Made by a program: the position numbers and the translations under genes. This document shows positions 48,701-60,100 of a stretch of DNA of 64,000 bases, piece after piece (position 1 is the first letter of the stretch; each line of letters begins with the position of its first letter). The notes below the pieces were generated by a model. That model was not told the origin of the DNA and did no database searches. It worked only from the letters and a program-made list of their open reading frames with translations. The stretch comes from Orientallactaga sibirica (Eukaryota > Chordata > Mammalia > Rodentia > Dipodidae), in contig JAEOAD010000749.1 of assembly GCA_036365145.1 (NCBI GenBank), positions 124,001 through 188,000 of the forward strand, given 5' to 3'.

Positions 48701-49950
48701 GTAAATAAATAAATCCCTCAAGTGCCAAACACTGTCCTGTCTGAAAGAAGCTTGTTCAAATCATTGAATTAGTTGCTTTTGTACAAAGAGTGTTGAGGAG
48801 AGCAAGTTCAAACTTTCCTTGTTTATGGAATTCAACAAGATGTATAACTTAGTAACATCATTTCATTTCCCACTTAGTTTTGTAAGTAAATAAACACCAT
48901 CATTTCTGATCACTATACTGTCTGAAATAAGCTTGTCCACCTCTTTGGATGAGTTGCTTTCATACAAAGATAGTTGAATACAGCAAGTTCAAACTTCAGT
49001 AGTTTGTGCAATCTAAGAAAATGTATAACTTAGTTACTTCATTTCATTTCCACCATAGTTTCATAAGTAAATAAACACCTTCATTGCTGAACACTGTACT
49101 GTCTGATATAAGCTTGTTCAATTCTTTGAATGAGTTGCATTCGTATGAAAAGGGTTGATCAGAATAAGTTCAAACTTTCTTGGTTTGTGCAGTCTAAACA
49201 ATATGTATGACATAGTAACTTCATTTCATTTCCAGCATAGTTTTGTAAGTAAATAAACACCTTCATTGCCAAAGACAGTACTGTCTGAAATAAGCTTGTT
49301 CAACTCTTTGAATGAGTTGCTTTCATACGAAGAGGGTTGATCAGAGCAAATTTAAACTTTCTTGGTTTGTGCAACCTAACAACATGTATAACTTTTAGTA
49401 ACTTTGCTTCATTTCCAAGGTAGTTTTTTAAGTAAATAAACACCTTCATTGATGAACACTGTCCTGTCAGAAATAAGCTTATTCAAATCTTTGAATGAGT
49501 TGCTTTTGTACAAAGAGGGTTGAGGACAGGAAGTTCACACTTTCCTGGTTTATGGCATTCAACAAGATGTCTAACTCAGTAACTTCATTACTTTTCCAAC
49601 CTAATTTTGTAAGTAAATAAACACCTTCATTGTCAAACATTGTACTGTCTGAAATAAGCTGGGTCAACTCTTTGTATGAGTTGATTTTGTACGCAGAGGG
49701 ATGAGGAGAGAAAGTTCAAACTTTCTTGGTTTGTACAATATTACAAGATATAAAACTTAGTAACTTCATTTCATTTCCAACATAGTTTCATAAATAAATA
49801 AACACCTTCACTGCCTAACTCTGTACTGTCTGAAGTAAGCTTGTTCAACTCTTTAAATGAGTTGCTTTGTACTTAGAGGGTTGAAAACAGCCAGATCAAC
49901 CTTTCCTTGTTAGTGCAATCACACACGATGTATAACATAGTAACTTCGTG
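42761..49950. repeat. Satellite type C, about 181 bp units
   Basis: About 40 units. Relative to A and B the segment gagcaaatgagtgtgat is missing, so ttgttcaactc runs into tttgaatgagttgc. Other marks are gaatacagcaagttcaaac, tttccttgtttgtgcaatc, aagtaaataaacaccttcattg (an AATAAA in most units) and actgtctgaaataagcttg. The first two or three units are intermediate in sequence. No genes. Confidence 0.92.
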
Positions 49951-50500
49951 TCATTTCCAACATAGTTTCATAAGAAAAGAAACACCTTCATTGCCGAACA
50001 CTGTACTGTGTGCAATGCGCTTGTTAAGCTCTTGGAATGACTTGCTTTCATACAAAGAGGGTTGATTACAGCAAGTGCAAACTTTGCTCGTTTGTACAAT
50101 CTAACAAGCTGTATAACATAGTGACTTCTTTTCATTTCTAATATAGTTTCGTAAGAAAATAAACATCTCCATTGCTGAACACCGTACTGTGTGAAATAAG
50201 CTTGTCCACCTCTTGGAATGAGTTGCTTTTCATGCAAAGAAGGTTGATTATAGCAATTTCAAACTCCTCACTTGTACAGTCTAAAAAGTTGTACAACTTA
50301 GTAACTTTGTTTCATTTCTAATGTAGTTTCAAAAGAAAAGAAACATCTTCATTGCTGAACACTGTATTGTATGAAATAGGCTTGTTCAGCTCTTGGAATG
50401 AGTTGCTATTGTGCAAAGAGGTTTGATTACAGCAAGTTCAAACTTTCCTTGTTTGTACAATCTAATAAGTTGTACAACTTAGTACCTTCGTTTCATTTCT
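49951..50500. repeat. Satellite type D, left piece
   Basis: Three units with the type D marks gttgattacagcaag, cgtttgtacaatc, aagaaaagaaac and actgtgtgaaat. It is cut off by the T-run of L1 copy 5. Confidence 0.88.
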
Positions 50501-50820
50501 TTTTTTCTTTTCTTTTTTATTTATTTATATTATTCTGATTTTACATTCATAATTCTGGCTCCATTGTCCTCCTCCCTGTCCTCCCTCTTCCAAAGGGACC
50601 CTCATCAATGGGGAATGTGGGTTATGCATTGTGGGGGTTGTCCAGAGTTCTGGGGGGCAGGCCCCAGTCTCTGTGCATAATGCCCCAACTTGTGACTCTA
50701 ACATTCTTTCTGCCCCATCTTCTGTGAATTACCCTGAGCCACATTGGGGTCATTTTAGTTCTACTTCAGTGATGAGGTTTTGGGAGCCTCTGGGTCTCTG
50801 GATATCTGGCTTAGTTGGAG

Positions 50821-50826
50821 TTGGAT
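50821..50826. repeat. 6-bp repeat at left ERV junction
   Basis: The hexamer ttggat is repeated at 52421-52426. In uninterrupted L1 copy 2 it occurs once (ggagttggatgttctctg, about 7289). Six base pairs is the size used by class II ERVs. Confidence 0.85.
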
Positions 50827-51475
50827 TGGTAACCTCAAATATGTCCATGTCATTGTGGACACTTACTCTAAGCTTACTTTTGCTATTGCTCTCTCTGGGG
50901 AAAAGGCATCCCATGTTATTAAGGCAACAAAAACCACTATGTTGGTCATGGGCGTGCCCTGGTCAATTAAAACAGACAATGGCCCTGCATACACATCTGC
51001 CCAATTCACATCCTTCATGGAATCTTGGGGAATAAAACACTCCCTTGGGATCCCCTACAACCCACAAGGACAGGCCATCGTGGAAAGAACAAACCGGACC
51101 CTAAAGGAACTAATTATAAAACAAAAGTCCACTATGTCACCCAAGGACCCCCACTTGGCCCTAGTGGAAGCTCTTTTTACCCTCAATTTTCTCACCTTTG
51201 ATGAGGCAGGACTCTCCCCAGCCTACAAACATTGGAGATCCCAACCAATCACCACACCCTTACCCTTAGTCCGCTGGAAAGATCCTCTTACTAATATTTG
51301 GAAGGGGCCCCACCCTCTTTTAATGCAGGGCCGAGGGTATGCTTGTGTCTTTCCAGAAACTTCACAGATCCCAGTTTGGATTCCTGCCAGAAACGTCAGT
51401 CCAGCCACTGACTCAGCGACAAACCTTGCTGAAGAGGATGATGCCAGACCCCTCACACTACATACGGGACTTTAA
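50827..51475 (+). pseudogene. Retroviral integrase, N-terminally truncated
   Basis: Integrase joins retroviral DNA to the host genome. From 50827 the frame reads the start of the RNase-H-fold core. The first catalytic Asp is in 'VHVIVDTYS', the second in 'KTDNGPA' and the Glu in 'VERTNR', with exactly 35 residues between the second Asp and the Glu (D,D-35-E). The C-terminal domain has 'RWKDPLTNIWKGPHPLL' and 'VWIPARNV', as in betaretroviruses and IAPs. It ends at a TAA at 51473-51475. The N-terminal zinc-binding domain is missing; the in-frame ATG at 50780 belongs to the L1, so there is no natural start. Confidence 0.92.
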
Positions 51476-51584
51476 ACTTATTTCCCCCCACCGGCCACTG
51501 ACTCAGCGACCAGCCTTGCTGAAGAGGATGATGCCAGACCCCTCAGACTATATATGGGACTTTAAACTTATCCCCCCCCCAACC
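51405..51584. repeat. 90-bp tandem duplication in the ERV
   Basis: The anchor ccactgactcagcgac occurs at 51405 and 51495, spacing 90 bp. The copies stay similar to about 51584 and share ctgaagaggatgatgccaga. Thirty codons is frame-preserving, so in the 51339-51719 frame both copies read 'LLKRMMPDPS'. It spans the end of integrase and the following spacer. Confidence 0.9.
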
Positions 51585-51804
51585 AGCTATAAATTCCTTT
51601 CCAACTCCTTTCATTACATTGAGCTGCTACCATTAAGGACACTCAATGCTACTGACTATGACGCTAGGGTGAACTCACCCAGCAACCTGTCCTACCCCAG
51701 TCCTCTTCAGGCTCTCTAGTTGATTCTTGCTCCCTGGGACTGTTCACATGCCACAGAGCCACGCCCACTTGGCCCTTCCATGCCTCCTAGGCAACAGCCT
51801 CACA

Positions 51805-51850
51805 TGTATGGTACAATACAGGTCTAGCCCCTAGCCAGACGTCATGCTAA
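51805..51850 (+). repeat. LTR-start-like segment upstream of the 3' LTR
   Basis: About 45 bp beginning tgtatggtacaatacagg resembles the first 45 bp of the LTR (tgtatggcacaatacagg at 52049), then similarity stops. 'Ccatacc.ctc.ggg' sequence is also shared between about 51866 and 52008. Confidence 0.7.
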
Positions 51851-52030
51851 AAGCCATACCAGGCCATACCCCTCGGGTTTTCTCACCCAGATGGCGGCCA
51901 GCCCATGATGGGTAAGATTCCATGAGATGGGGCAACCTAAGACAGGCACCATCACATGTGATGATCCCTTGGGGCCTGGGTTCAACAATGGCTTGGCAAT
52001 AAACCATACCTCTCAGGGTTGCCGATAATA

Positions 52031-52046
52031 AAAACAAAAAGGAGGA
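52031..52046 (+). promoter_or_regulatory. Polypurine tract of the ERV
   Basis: The sequence aaaacaaaaaggagga lies two bases before the LTR's TG. In retroviruses the polypurine tract primes plus-strand DNA synthesis and sits at this position. Confidence 0.75.
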
Positions 52047-52048
52047 TA

Positions 52049-52420
52049 TGTATGGCACAATACAGGCCTGGTCCTAGCCAGACTGCATGGCAGAAGAAAA
52101 CAGGGAGTGGCTTCTGTAAAAGTGGCATTTTGCACAGGCTTGATGTGACAATAGTTACAGTCCCATGCTCGTGAGAAGCCTACTACGAGATGTCCTGTCC
52201 AGAGACAGGCTGTCATTGGTCACCAAAAGGGTACCACCCCATACAAGGATTAACAGCCCCTTAAACCCTATGTGCATTGTGCTAAATAAACGAGTTTGTG
52301 GATTCTCGCTTCTGCTTTCACCCAAATCCCGGAATCTGTGTCATGTCTCTGCGCTGCTCACCCCAATTCGGCAGAGACCCTATTGTCCCTCCTGAGCTGG
52401 CCTTGGGGGGGACCCCAACA
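52049..52420 (+). mobile_element. 3' LTR of the ERV
   Basis: 372 bp, TG...CA (tgtatggcac to ccccaaca). AATAAA at about 52286 is followed by a short R/U5. The size and layout fit an IAP-like LTR. It is followed directly by the ttggat repeat and the rest of L1 copy 5. Confidence 0.88.
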
Positions 52421-55400
52421 TTGGATGTTCTCTGTGTTTACCTCCTTCAGCCTTTTTCTGGTGTCATGATCACCATGAACACTGTATTCTTGCCCTTCCC
52501 CTGCGTTATTCTATGGTTTCAGCTGGGGCCCTGGTGAGGTGTGTTTGGCTGATCCTCCCTTCAGGTTTGTTGTCCATCTGAAAAAAGATAAGCAAATTCT
52601 CCAACGGAGAGAGAAGTTAGTACCAGATAGAAGGGATGACCATAGATGTTTTTGAGGAAATTTTATATGCGTAGGCTCTCTTCTAGCCCACATTTGGTGG
52701 TATCCTGAATTTTTTGTACGAGCAATGAGTTCCATTCCACTGAGTGGATCTATTAGCCAAATCAAGAGCAGCTGGATATCAACCATGGCTGTTTGACACT
52801 ACTGCACTTGTTTGAGCATTATGTCAGGTTGTTTCCTGCTGGGTAACGTAAACTGCAAGTTGTTTGTACCAATGTTGGACATGTTCCGCCAGTTTCTTGT
52901 GTAGCACCCTCCGGCACTAGACTAGCTAACTTTCTGGGGATTGACTCTCTTCCAGGTTCTGGCCAGGTTTCTCCGTGTTTGTTCTCACACACATATGCTG
53001 TCTTCGACAGTAGGGTCTTACCATTAACCTTTGTTATTTCTAATGTAGTTTCATAAGAAAAAAAAATCTTCATTGCAGAACATTGTACTGTTTGAAATAA
53101 GATTGTTCAGCTCTTGGAATGAGTTGCTTTTGGACAAAGAGGGTTGATTACAGTAAGTTCAAACTTTCCTTGTTTGTACAATGTAACAAAATGTACAACT
53201 TAGTAACTTCGTTTCATTTCTAATGTAGTTTCATAAGAAAAGAAACAACTTCGTTGCTGAACACAGTACTGTGTGAAATAAGCTTGTTCAGCTCATGGAC
53301 TGAGTTGCAGTCGTACAAAGAGGGTTGATTACAGTCAGTTCAAATTTTCCTTGGTTGTACAATATAACAAGATGTACAAATTAGTAACTTCGTTTCATTT
53401 CTAATGTAGTTTTGTAAGAAGAGAAACATCCTCATTGCTGAACAATGTACAGTGTGAAATGAGCTTGTTCAGATCTTAGAATGAGTTGATTTCATAAGAA
53501 GAGTGTTGATAACAGCAAGTTCAAACTTTCTTCATTTGTGCAATCAAAAAAAGATGTACAACTTAGTAACTTCATTTCATTTCTAATGTAGTTTCAAAAG
53601 AACAGAAACATCTTCATTGCAGAAGACTGTATTGTGTGAAATAATCTTTTTCAACCCTTGGAATGAGTTACTTTCAAAGAGGAGGGTTGATTACAAGTTC
53701 GAACTTTTCTCGTTTGTACAATCTAAAAAGATGTACAACTTAGTAACAGCATTTCATTTCTAATGTAGTTTCATAAGAACAGAAACATCTTCCTGCCAAA
53801 CACTGTACCATGTGAAATAAGCTTGTTCAGCTCTTGGAATAAGTTGCTTTCATGCAAACAGGGTTGATTACAGCAAGTTCAAACTTTCCTCATTTGTAAA
53901 ATCTAACAAGTTGTACATCCTAGTATCTTTGTTTCATTTCTAATGTAGTTTCTGAACAATGAACTGTGTGAAGTGAGCTTGTTCAGTTCGAGGAATGAGT
54001 TACTTTCGAGCAAAGAGGGTTGATTACAACAAGTTCAAACTTTCCTCGTATATACAATCTAACAAGTTGTACAACTGAGTAACTTCATTTCATTTCTAGT
54101 GTAGTATTATAAGAAAAGAAACATCATCATTGCTGAAAACTGTACTGTGTGAAGTGAACTTGTTCATGTCTTGGAATGAGTTGCTTTGATGAGAAGCGAA
54201 TTGATTACAGCAAGTTCAAACTTTCCTCATTTGTACAATCTAACAAGTTGTACTACTTAGGAACTTCATTTCATTTCTAATGTAGTTTTGTAAGAAAAGA
54301 AACACCTTCATTGCCAAACAATGGACGTTCTAAAATAAGCTGGTTCAGCTCTTGGAATGAGTTGCTTTCTTACCAAGAAGGGGCATTGCAGCAAGTTCAA
54401 ACTTTCCTCATTTGTACAATCTAATGAGATGTACAACCTAGTAAATTCATTTCATTTCTACAGTAGTTTCGATAGAAAAGAAACATCTTCATTACCAAAC
54501 AGTGTACTGTTTGAAATAAGCTTGTTCAGCTCTCGGAATGCGTTCGTACGAAGAGGGTTGACTGCAGCAAGTTCAAACTTTCCTCATTTGTGTAATCTAA
54601 CAAGATGTACAACTTAGTAGATTCGTTTAATTTCTAATGTAGTTTAGATAGAAAAGAAACATCTTCATTGCCAAACACTGTACTGTATGAAAGAAGCCAG
54701 TTTAGCTATCGGAAAAAGTTGCTTTTGTTCGAAGAAGGTTGATTGCAGCAAGTTCAAACTTTCCTCGTTTGTACAATCTAACAAGATGTACAAGTTAGTA
54801 GATTCATTTCATTTCTAAAGTAGTTTCATTAGAAAAGAAACATCTTGATTGCCAAACACTGTGTGAAATAAGCTTGTTCAGCTCTTCGAATGAGTTGCTT
54901 TTGTACAAAGAGAGTTGATTGCAGCAAGTTCAAACTTTCCTCGTTTGTACAATCTAAAAAGCTGTACAACTTCATAGTTTCATTTCATTTCTTAATTAGT
55001 TTCGTTAGAAAAGAAACATCTTCATTGCCAAAAATTGTACTGTGTGAAATAAACTTGTTCAGCTCTCAGAAGGAGTTGCTTTCATACGAAGAGGGCTGAG
55101 TGCAGCAAGTTCAAACATTCCTCGTTTGTGTAATCTAAAAAGATGTACAATGTAGTAGATTCGTTTCATTTCTAATGTAGTTTCTTTAGAAGAGAAATAT
55201 CTTGATTGCCGAACACTGTACTGTGTGAAATAAGCATGTTCAGCTCTCAGAATGAGTTACTTTCACACAAAGAGGGTTGATTGCAGCAAGTTCAAACTTT
55301 CCATGTTTGTACAATCTGACAAGATGTACAACTTAGTAGATTTGTTTCATTTCTACAGTAGTCTCGTTAGAAAAGAAACATCTTCATTGCCAAACACTGC

Positions 55401-57179
55401 CCTGTGTGAAATAAGCTTGTTCAGCTCTCGGAATGAGTTGCTTTCTTATGAAGAGGGTTGATTACAGCAAGTTCAAACTTTCCTCGTTTGTATAAAATAA
55501 CAACATGTACAACTTAGTAGATTCATAACATTTCTACAGTAGTTTCGTTAGAAAAGAAACATCTTCATTACCAAACACTGTACTGTGAGAAATAAGCTTG
55601 TTCAGCTCTTAGAGGAGTTGCTTTCATACGAAGAGGGGTGATTGCAGCAAGTTCAAACTTTCCCAGTTTGTGTAATCTAACAAGTGGTACAACTTAGTAT
55701 ATTGGTTTCATTTCTAATGTAGTTTTGGTAGAAAAGAAATATCTTCATTGCTGAACACTATAATGTGTGAAATAAGCTTGTTCAGCTCTCAGAAGGAGTT
55801 AATTATGTACAAAGAGGTTTGAGTGCAGCAAGTTCAAACTTTCCTCGTTTGTACAATCTAACAAGATGTACAACTCAGTTGATTCATTTCATTTCTACAG
55901 TACTTTCATTAGAAAACAAATATCTTCATTGCCAAACACTGTACTGTGTGAAATAGGCTTGTTCTGTCTCAGAATGAGTTGTTTTCTTATGAAGAGGGTT
56001 GAGTTAAGCAGATTCAAATTTTCCTCGTTTGTGGCATCTAACAAGATTTACAACTTAGGAGATTTGTTTCATTTCTACAGTAGTTTCATTACAAAAGAAA
56101 CATCTTCAGTTCCAAACACTGTACAGTATGAAATAAGCTTATTCAGCTGTTGAAATGAGTTGCTTTCATACAAAGAGGGTGGATTGCAACAAGTTCAAAC
56201 TTTCCTCGTTTGTAAAATCTAACAAGATATACAACTTAGTAGATGCTCTTCATTTCTAAAGTAGTTTCATTAGAAAAGAAACATCTTCATTGCCAAACAC
56301 TGTACTGTGTGAAATAAGGTTGTTCAGCTCTCAGAATGAGTTACTTAAGTATGAAGAGGGTTGAGTGCAGCAAGTTCAAATTTTCCTTGTTTGTACAATC
56401 TAACAAGATGTACAACATGGTAGATTTGTTTCATTTCTAATGTAGTTGTTTAAGAAAAGAAACAGCTTCATTTATGAACATTATTCTGTGTGAAACAAGC
56501 TTATTCACCTCTCAGAATCAGTTGCTTTTGTACGAAGAGGGTTCAGTGCATCAAGTTCAAACTTTCCTCATTTGTGTAATCTAACATGATGTACAACTTA
56601 GTAGATTCGTTTCATTTCTAATGTAGATTGGATAGAAAAATAATCTTCATTTCCAAACACTGTACTGTAGGAAATAAGCCTGTTTAGCTCTCAAACTCAG
56701 TTGCTTTCCTACGAAGAGTGTTGTTTGAGGCAAGTTCAAACTTTCCTCGTTTGTACAATATAAGAAGATGTACAACTTAGTACATTCATTTAATTTCTAA
56801 AGTAGTTTCGTTAGAAAAGAAACATCTTCATTGCCGAACACTGTATTGTGTGAAATAAGCTTGCTCAGCTCTTGGAATGAGTTGCTTTCATACGAAGAGG
56901 GTTGAGTGCAGCAAGTTCAAACTTTCCTTGTTTGCACAATCTAACAAGATGTACAACATAGTAGATTCATTTCATTTCTAATGTAGTTTTTAAGAAAAGA
57001 AACAGCTTCATTTACGAACACTATTCTGTGTTCACCTTATTCACCTCTCAAACTTATTCACCTCTCAAAATCAGCTGCTTTAGTACGAAGAGGGTTGATT
57101 GCAGAAAGCTCAAAACTTCCTCGTTTGTACAATCTAACAAGATGTACAACTTAGTAGATTAATTTCATTTCTACAGTAG

Positions 57180-60100
57180 TTTCGTTAGAAAAGAAACATC
57201 TTCATTTCCAAACACTGTACTGTGTGAAATAAGCTTGTTCAGCTCTTGGAATGAGTTGCTTTCGTACTAACAGGGTGGAGTGCAGCAAGTTCAAAGTTTC
57301 CTCATTTGTAAAATCTCACAATATTTACAATGTAGTAGATTCATTTCATTTCTAAAGTATTTTCTTCAGAAAAGAAACATCTTCATTGCCGAAAACTGTT
57401 CTGTGTGAAATATGCTTGTTCAGCTCTTGGAATTAGTTGCTTTCATACGAAGAGGGTTGAGTGCAGCAAGTTCAAACTTTCCTTGTTTGCACAATCTAAC
57501 AAGATGTACAACTTAGTAGATTCGTTTCATTTCTAATGTAGTTTCAGGAGAAAGGAAACATCTTCATTGCAGAACACTGTACTGTATGAAATAAGCCTGT
57601 TTAGCTCTCAGAATCAGTTGCTTTTGTGCGAATAGGGTTGATTGTAGTAAGTTCAAACTTTCCTCGTTTGTGTAATCTTAAAAGATGTACAACGTAGTAG
57701 ATTCATTTAATTTCTAATGTAGTTTCGATAGAAAATAAACATATTCATTTCCAAATACCATAGTGTATGAAATAAGCCTGTTTAGCTCTTGGAATCAGTT
57801 GCTTTCATACGAAGAGGGTTGATTGCATCGAGTTCAAACTTTCCTAGTTTGTACAATCTAAAAATATGTACAATTTAGTAGATTCATTTCATTTCTAAAG
57901 TACTTTCATTAGAAAAGAAACATCTTCATGGCCGAAAACTGTACTGTGTGAAATAAGCTTGTTCAGCTCTTGGAATGAGTTGCTTTTGTATGAAGAGGGT
58001 TGATTGTAGCAAGTTCAAACTTTCCTCGTTTGTACAATCTAACAGCAAGCACAATAGAGCAGATTTGTTTCATTTCTAATGTGGTATTTTAAAAAAGAAA
58101 CAACTTCATTTCCGAATAGTGTTATGTGTGAAACAAGCTTATTCAGCTCTCGGAATCAGTTGCTTTACTACGAAGATGGTTGAGCTCAGCAAGTTCAAAT
58201 TTTCCTCGTTTGTACAATCTCACAAGATGTACAACTTACTAGATTCGTTTCATTTCTAATGTAGTTTCAGGAGAAAGGAAACATCTTCATTGCTGAACAC
58301 TGTACTGTATGAAATAAGCCTGTTTAGCTCTCGGAATCAGTTGCTTTCATATGAATAGGGTTGAGAGCATCAAGTTCAAACTTTCCTCATTTGTGCAATC
58401 TAACAAGATGTACAACATAGTAGATTCATTTAATTTCTAATGTAATTTCGGTAGAAAAGAAACATCTTCATTGTCAAAAACTGTACTGAGTGAAATAAGC
58501 TTGTTTAGCTCTCGGAAACAGTTGGTTTCATACAAAGAGGGTTGATTGCAGCAAGTTCAAACTTTCCTCCTTTGTAAAATATAACAAGATATACAGCATA
58601 CTAGATTCGTTTCATTTCTACTGTTGTTTTTTAAGAAAAGAAATAGCTTCATTTCTGAACAGTTTTCTGTGTGAAACAAGCTTATTCAGCTCTCGGAATC
58701 CATTGCTTTTGTACGAAGAGGGTTGATTGCAGCAAGTTCAAACTTTACTCGTTTGTACAATCTAACAAGATGCACAAATCAATAGTTTCATTTCATTTCT
58801 AAAGTAGTTAATTTAGAAAAGTAACATCTTCATTGCCAAACACTGTACTGTGTGAAATAAGATTGGTCAGCTCAAGGAATGAGTAGCTTTACTACAAAGA
58901 GTGTTGATTGCAGCAAGTTCAAACTTTTCTCGTTTGTAAAATCTCAGAAGATGTACAACACAGTAGATTTGTTTTATTTCTACTGTACTTTTTAAAGAAA
59001 AGAAACGGCTTCATTTCTGAACACAGTTCTGTGTGAAACAAGCATATTCAGCTCTCAAAATCAGTTGCTTTCGTATAAATAGGGTTGATTGCAGCAAGTT
59101 CAAACTTTCCTCGTTTGTACAATCTAACAAGATGTACAACTTAGTAGATTCATTTCATTTCTACAGTAGTTTCCTTAGAAAAGAAACATCTTCTTTGCCA
59201 AAGAATGTACTGTGTGAAATAAGCTTGTTCAGCTCTCGGAATGAGTTGCTTTCATACGAAAAGGTTTGAGCGCAGCAAGTTCAAACTTTCCTTGTTTGTT
59301 CAGTCTAATGAAATGTACAACTTATTAGATTCGTTTCATTTCTAAAATAGTTTTGTTAGAGAAGAAATATCTTCATTGCTGAACACTGCACTGTGTGAAA
59401 TAAGCTGGTTCAGCTCTAAGAATGAGTTGCTTTCATACGAAGAGGGTTCATTGCAGGAAATTTAAACTTTCCTCATTTGTACAGTCTAACAAGATATACA
59501 ACTTAGTAGATTCGTTTCATTTCTAATGTATTTTTTTTAAGCAAAGAAACAGCTTCATTTCCGAACACTGTTCTGTGTGAAACAAGCTTATTCAGGTCTC
59601 AGAATAAGTTGCTTTCGTATGAAGAAGATTGATTGTAGCAAGTTCAAAATATCCCGGTTTATACAATCTAACAAGATATACAACGTAGTGTATTAGTTTC
59701 ATTTCTAAAGTAGTTTCATTAGAAAAGAAACATCTTCATTGCCGAATACTGTAGTGTGTGAAATAAGCTTGTTCAGCTCTCGGAATGAGTTGCTTTTGTA
59801 CGAAGAGGGTTGATTGCAGCAAGTTCAAACATTCCTCGTTTGTACAATCTAACAAGATGTACAACATAGTAGATTCATTTCATTTCTAATACAGTTTCGG
59901 TAGAAAAGAAGCATCTTCATTGCCAAAAACTGTACCGTGTGAAATAAGCTTGTTCAGCTCTCAGAATGAGTTCCTTTGTACGAAGAGGATTGATTACAGC
60001 AAGGTCAAACTTTCCTCGTTTGTACAATCTAACAAGGTTTAAAAGTTTAGTAGATTTGTTTCATTTTGAAAGTAGTTTCGTTAGAAAAGAAACATCTTCA

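Larger units (their letters stand above)
50827..52420 (+). mobile_element. Class II (IAP/betaretrovirus-like) ERV remnant: 3' pol to 3' LTR
   Basis: 1.59 kb between ttggat repeats: the integrase core onward (50827-51475), non-coding or decayed sequence (51476-52030), a polypurine tract (about 52031-52046) and a 3' LTR (52049-52420). There is no 5' LTR, primer-binding site, gag, protease or reverse transcriptase, and no recognisable env. The right junction is an exact LTR end (ccccaaca); the left junction falls inside integrase. The element is dead. Confidence 0.9.
50501..53032 (-). mobile_element. LINE-1 copy 5 (3' UTR only), split by an ERV
   Basis: T-rich tail (50501-50520), then 3' UTR matching copy 2's 6981-7935 on the same strand, in two parts: 50501-50826 and 52421-53032. 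Together they make about 0.93 kb, so the insertion is strongly 5'-truncated and has no ORF2. The satellite flanks cttcgtttcatttct (50486-50500) and ctttgttatttct (53029-53041) are probably a diverged target-site duplication. Confidence 0.9.

Noticed and set aside
50780..50826. ATG at 50780 as the start of a chimeric L1-integrase gene
   Set aside because: The upstream 16 codons come from antisense L1 3' UTR, joined by the ERV insertion. There is no promoter evidence or conservation.
51223..51456. Minus-strand ORF over integrase
   Set aside because: Shadow of the integrase frame; no similarity to a known protein.
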